A stretch of 26,930 nt of DNA, taken from JBBDRX01 sp040905245 (GTDB lineage: Bacteria; Bacteroidota; Rhodothermia; Balneolales; Balneolaceae). The notes under the pieces are model-generated. The model did not search any database, had not been told where the DNA came from, and worked only from the letters and a program-made list of their open reading frames with translations. Made by a program: the position numbers and the translations under genes. This document shows, in pieces, positions 24,482 through 26,930 of the stretch (position 1 is its first letter; each line of letters opens with the position of its first letter). The stretch covers positions 1-26,930 of the forward strand of contig JBBDRX010000083.1 in assembly GCA_040905245.1 (NCBI GenBank), written 5' to 3'.

Positions 24482-24594
24482 ACAGCTGTACAATCCGGCT
24501 AACATCGCTTCCCTTCATTGCTTATCTTGCGTCCTTTCACATTCGAGGCTCCAGCTGAACCCTCAACTGACTATTATAACCATACCTTAATCAG

Positions 24595-25185
24595 GTGAAA
24601 AAACTCACTGTTTTTGCCTCCGGCTCCGGAACCAACTTTCAGGCAATTATCGATGCTGTCGAGCAGGGAGAACTGGATGCGACAATCACCGGGTTAATTA
24701 CAAGCAGAGACCAGATTGGGGCACTGGCCCGGGCCAATAAAGCAGTGATTCCCTGCAGCGTTATCAAACCTGGACACTACCGTACCGAAGAGGGCTTTGC
24801 TGAAGCATTGCTGGAGGCACTCCAGTCATTTGATCCGGACCTGATCGTCCTGGCTGGTTATACTGTAAAGATACCCGCATCCGTAATTCGAAAGTACGCC
24901 GGCAGAATTCTCAATATTCATCCCTCCCTCCTGCCCCGTTATGGCGGGAAAGGGTTCTATGGGATGCGGGTTCACGAAGCGGTACTCAGGGCCGGGGATA
25001 AGGAAACTGGCTGTACGGTTCATCTTGTCGATGAGGAGTACGACCGGGGCCCTATCCTGGCTCAGCGTAAAGTTCCGGTATACAACGGCGACTCCCCGGA
25101 AACGTTGGCGCGCCGGGTGCTGAAACAGGAACACCAGATACTCCCACTGACCATCCAACAACTCTTAACTGACCAAACCAACTAA
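24595..25185 (+). CDS. purN: phosphoribosylglycinamide formyltransferase PurN
   Basis: PurN transfers a formyl group from 10-formyltetrahydrofolate to glycinamide ribonucleotide, the third step of purine synthesis. The phosphate-binding start is ASGSGTNFQAI (8-18). The catalytic triad of the family is present: N107 and H109 in NIHPSLLP, and D150 in DEEYDRGPI. The YGGKGFYG segment after the active site is the version common in Bacteroidota and relatives. The length of 196 aa is typical. The start is GTG at 24595, with only a weak CAG upstream, after a 113-nt spacer that probably carries the promoter of the purN-purH pair. purH begins 4 nt after its stop. Confidence 0.95.
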   Translation: MKKLTVFASGSGTNFQAIIDAVEQGELDATITGLITSRDQIGALARANKAVIPCSVIKPGHYRTEEGFAEALLEALQSFDPDLIVLAGYTVKIPASVIRKYAGRILNIHPSLLPRYGGKGFYGMRVHEAVLRAGDKETGCTVHLVDEEYDRGPILAQRKVPVYNGDSPETLARRVLKQEHQILPLTIQQLLTDQTN

Positions 25186-25189
25186 CCTC

Positions 25190-26767
25190 TTGGCACTACA
25201 ACCACTCGATTCACTCCCTGAAACTCCCCTGAAAATCAAACGGGCACTAATCTCCGTCTCCGACAAGACCGGACTCATTCCATTTGTAAAAACTCTTGCC
25301 TCCAACGGCATCGAATTGATTTCAACCGGCGGGACAGCCCGGGCAATCCGGAACGCCGGGCTGGAAGTAAAAGACGTCTCCGAAATCACCGGATTCCCGG
25401 AGTGTCTGGATGGTCGTGTCAAAACCCTCCATCCTTCCGTTCATGCCGGCATTCTTGCCCGAACCAGCCATCCCGCCGACCTGGACGAACTCAACGAACT
25501 GCAGCTGTTCCCCATTGAACTGGTGGTCGTAAATCTCTATCCATTCAAAGAGACGGTTCGCCAGCCCGACATCACCCCGGCCATTGCCACCGAACACATC
25601 GACATCGGCGGGCCAACAATGATTCGTGCAGCAGCCAAGAATTTCGCCCATGTCTGTATTGTCTCCTCTCCATCTCAATACGACTCTGTTGCAAAAAGGA
25701 TGGAAGCCGAAGGCCAGATCTCCTTTACCAAACGACGGGAGCTGGCTCTGAGTGCATTTCGCCATACGGCTGATTACGATACGGCAATCAGCAATTACCT
25801 TTCTGGACTGGTCGGAGAACAACTTCCCGAGCAATGGAATGTGAGTCTTCCCAGAGCCGGCACCCTTCGCTATGGTGAAAACCCGCACCAACCGGCCGGT
25901 GTCTACGGAAGCCAGCAGGAGTGGTTCCATTGTTTTCATGGGAAAGAATTGAGTTACAACAACTACCTGGATATCGACGCCGCCCTGAATCTGATGACCA
26001 GCTTCCAAAAGAGCGATCCCACAGTTGCGATTTTCAAGCACACCGTCCCATGTGGAGTGGCAAGTCATAAATCAGACCTATCCCAAGCCTGGAAACGTGC
26101 ATTTGCAACCGACACCGTCTCTCCATTCGGCGGAATTGTCATCTCCAACCGTGAAATGGATCTCGAAACCGCTTCAGAGATCGATACTCTCTTTACCGAA
26201 ATTATTCTTGCCCCATCGTTCAGCGATCAGGCCCTGGACCTCCTGAAACAAAAAAAGAACCGCAGACTGGTTCAAATCAATCAGTTTCCGACAATCAAGG
26301 ATGCCTTTAGTTATCGTTCCATCATCGGAGGAGCCCTGCTGCAGAAACCCGACATGGCGACTGAAGATCCGGAGAGCTTCACAACCGTAACATCCCGAAA
26401 GTGTACCAAAAGTGAGTGGGAAGACCTTCTCTTTGCATGGAAAGTTGTCCGTCATGTGAAATCCAATGCCGTCGTCTACGTAAAAGACCGCCAGACAATC
26501 GGTATCGGAACCGGCCAGACCAGCCGTGTGGACAGCTCGGAGATCGCCATCCGCAAAGCAGAAAAGGAGGGACTCTCCATGGAGTGTTCCGTTCTTGCTT
26601 CCGATGCATTCTTTCCATTTGCAGACAGTATCGAAGCAGCAGCAGAAGCAGGGGTTCAAGCTGTTATCCAGCCCGGTGGCAGTGTTCGGGACGAAGAGGT
26701 GATTCAGGCAGCCGACGAACACAATATGACGATGATCTTTACAGGATTTCGCCATTTCAAACACTGA
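25190..26767 (+). CDS. purH: bifunctional AICAR formyltransferase/IMP cyclohydrolase PurH
   Basis: PurH performs the last two steps of IMP synthesis: formylation of AICAR by 10-formyltetrahydrofolate and cyclisation of FAICAR. The N-terminal MGS-like cyclohydrolase domain begins with KRALISVSDKTGL and contains STGGTARAI, GRVKTLHPSVHAGIL and IDIGGPTMIRAAAKN. The C-terminal transformylase starts at R227-Y-G-E-N-P-H and carries the catalytic Lys283-His284 in FKHTVPCGVA. It closes with QPGGSVRDEEVI and FTGFRHFKH, the usual PurH end. The length of 525 aa is typical. The start is TTG at 25190, 4 nt after purN, and I see no nearby ATG before the conserved start of the fold. Confidence 0.96.
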   Translation: MALQPLDSLPETPLKIKRALISVSDKTGLIPFVKTLASNGIELISTGGTARAIRNAGLEVKDVSEITGFPECLDGRVKTLHPSVHAGILARTSHPADLDELNELQLFPIELVVVNLYPFKETVRQPDITPAIATEHIDIGGPTMIRAAAKNFAHVCIVSSPSQYDSVAKRMEAEGQISFTKRRELALSAFRHTADYDTAISNYLSGLVGEQLPEQWNVSLPRAGTLRYGENPHQPAGVYGSQQEWFHCFHGKELSYNNYLDIDAALNLMTSFQKSDPTVAIFKHTVPCGVASHKSDLSQAWKRAFATDTVSPFGGIVISNREMDLETASEIDTLFTEIILAPSFSDQALDLLKQKKNRRLVQINQFPTIKDAFSYRSIIGGALLQKPDMATEDPESFTTVTSRKCTKSEWEDLLFAWKVVRHVKSNAVVYVKDRQTIGIGTGQTSRVDSSEIAIRKAEKEGLSMECSVLASDAFFPFADSIEAAAEAGVQAVIQPGGSVRDEEVIQAADEHNMTMIFTGFRHFKH

Positions 26768-26850
26768 GAGATACAGAATCGCCTCCGCATTTTCAAAAAA
26801 CCGAATGGCAGCCGGATCTATGATTCGCAAATAGAGAGACAATATTGTAT

Positions 26851-26885
26851 TTTCAGCTGAAACCTTTCTTAATCTGATTTATAAT
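26851..26885 (+). promoter_or_regulatory. candidate promoter and palindromic operator before the last gene
   Basis: TTTCAGCTGAAA (26851-26862) is a perfect 12-bp palindrome. TATAAT (26880-26885), an exact sigma-70 -10 hexamer, follows 17 nt later, so the palindrome sits where a -35 element would be. No TTGACA-like hexamer is seen. The site is 8 nt before the ATG at 26894, so the transcript would be nearly leaderless. The purH-to-ATG spacer (26768-26893) contains no convincing terminator. Confidence 0.3.
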
Positions 26886-26893
26886 ATCCACCT

Positions 26894-26930
26894 ATGCCAA
26901 CGACGGACACTTCCGTACAGTCCAGTATAA
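26894..26930 (+). CDS. start of an unidentified gene cut by the window end (partial)
   Basis: An ATG at 26894 opens a frame reading MPTTDTSVQSSI that runs off the window. In related bacteria purH is often followed by mreB or other cell-shape genes, but these twelve residues do not look like the usual MreB start. I therefore give no function. Support is limited to position after purH and the promoter-like sequence just upstream. Confidence 0.3.
   Translation, partial: MPTTDTSVQSSI

Noticed and set aside
1..26930. Search for CRISPR arrays, tRNAs, rRNAs, insertion sequences, integrases, toxin-antitoxin or defence modules
   Set aside because: No repeat arrays, cloverleaf sequences, transposase motifs or foreign-looking composition were seen. 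All stretches over 300 nt are explained by core genes.

Overview
This window is chromosomal core sequence from a Gram-negative bacterium of roughly 52-53% GC. It most resembles the Bacteroidota/Rhodothermota assemblage, and a Balneola-like lineage is my best guess. The grounds are a DAP-type MurE, an FtsI with C-terminal PASTA domains, a PurN of the YGGKGFYG type, a BadF-type sugar kinase of the kind common in Bacteroidota, a fused AroQ-prephenate dehydratase-ACT protein, and weak or absent Shine-Dalgarno sites with many TTG/GTG starts. The placement is inferred from protein style, not from a phylogeny.

Region 1 (about 1-14875, all + strand) is a compact division and cell-wall (dcw) cluster: [possible mraZ tail]-rsmH-ftsL-ftsI-murE-mraY-murD-ftsW-murG-murC-ftsQ-ftsA-ftsZ. 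Most junctions from rsmH to ftsQ are 1-4 nt overlaps or gaps of 20 nt or less, which suggests one translationally coupled transcript. Gaps of 105 and 69 nt precede ftsA and ftsZ, and ftsZ has the clearest Shine-Dalgarno site. The products run from UDP-MurNAc-L-Ala to lipid II (MurC, MurD, MurE, MraY, MurG), polymerise and crosslink septal peptidoglycan (FtsW, FtsI), connect the two (FtsL, FtsQ) and build the Z ring (FtsA, FtsZ). murF and ddl are not in the cluster.

Region 2 (about 14876-18376) starts with an intrinsic terminator after ftsZ. It then holds three minus-strand genes, transcribed enoyl-CoA hydratase -> CNNM/CorC-type membrane protein -> pheA (phenylalanine synthesis). A 189-nt divergent spacer with a strong hairpin separates them from pdxB.

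Region 3 (18566-21418) has pdxB (+, vitamin B6 synthesis), convergent with and overlapping tatD (-), followed by a BadF-type N-acetylglucosamine kinase-like gene (-).

Region 4 (21419-26930, + strand) starts with a regulatory-looking divergent spacer. It continues with recA-recX-AI-2E/PerM-type permease, then purN-purH (purine synthesis), and a promoter-like segment before a gene cut off by the window end.

I found no mobile element, CRISPR array, tRNA, rRNA, toxin-antitoxin module or defence system, and nothing that looks like a new multi-gene system. The points worth a second look are local: an altered FtsW motif, a perfect 14-bp hairpin inside murE, and structured spacers upstream of pdxB, recA and the last gene.
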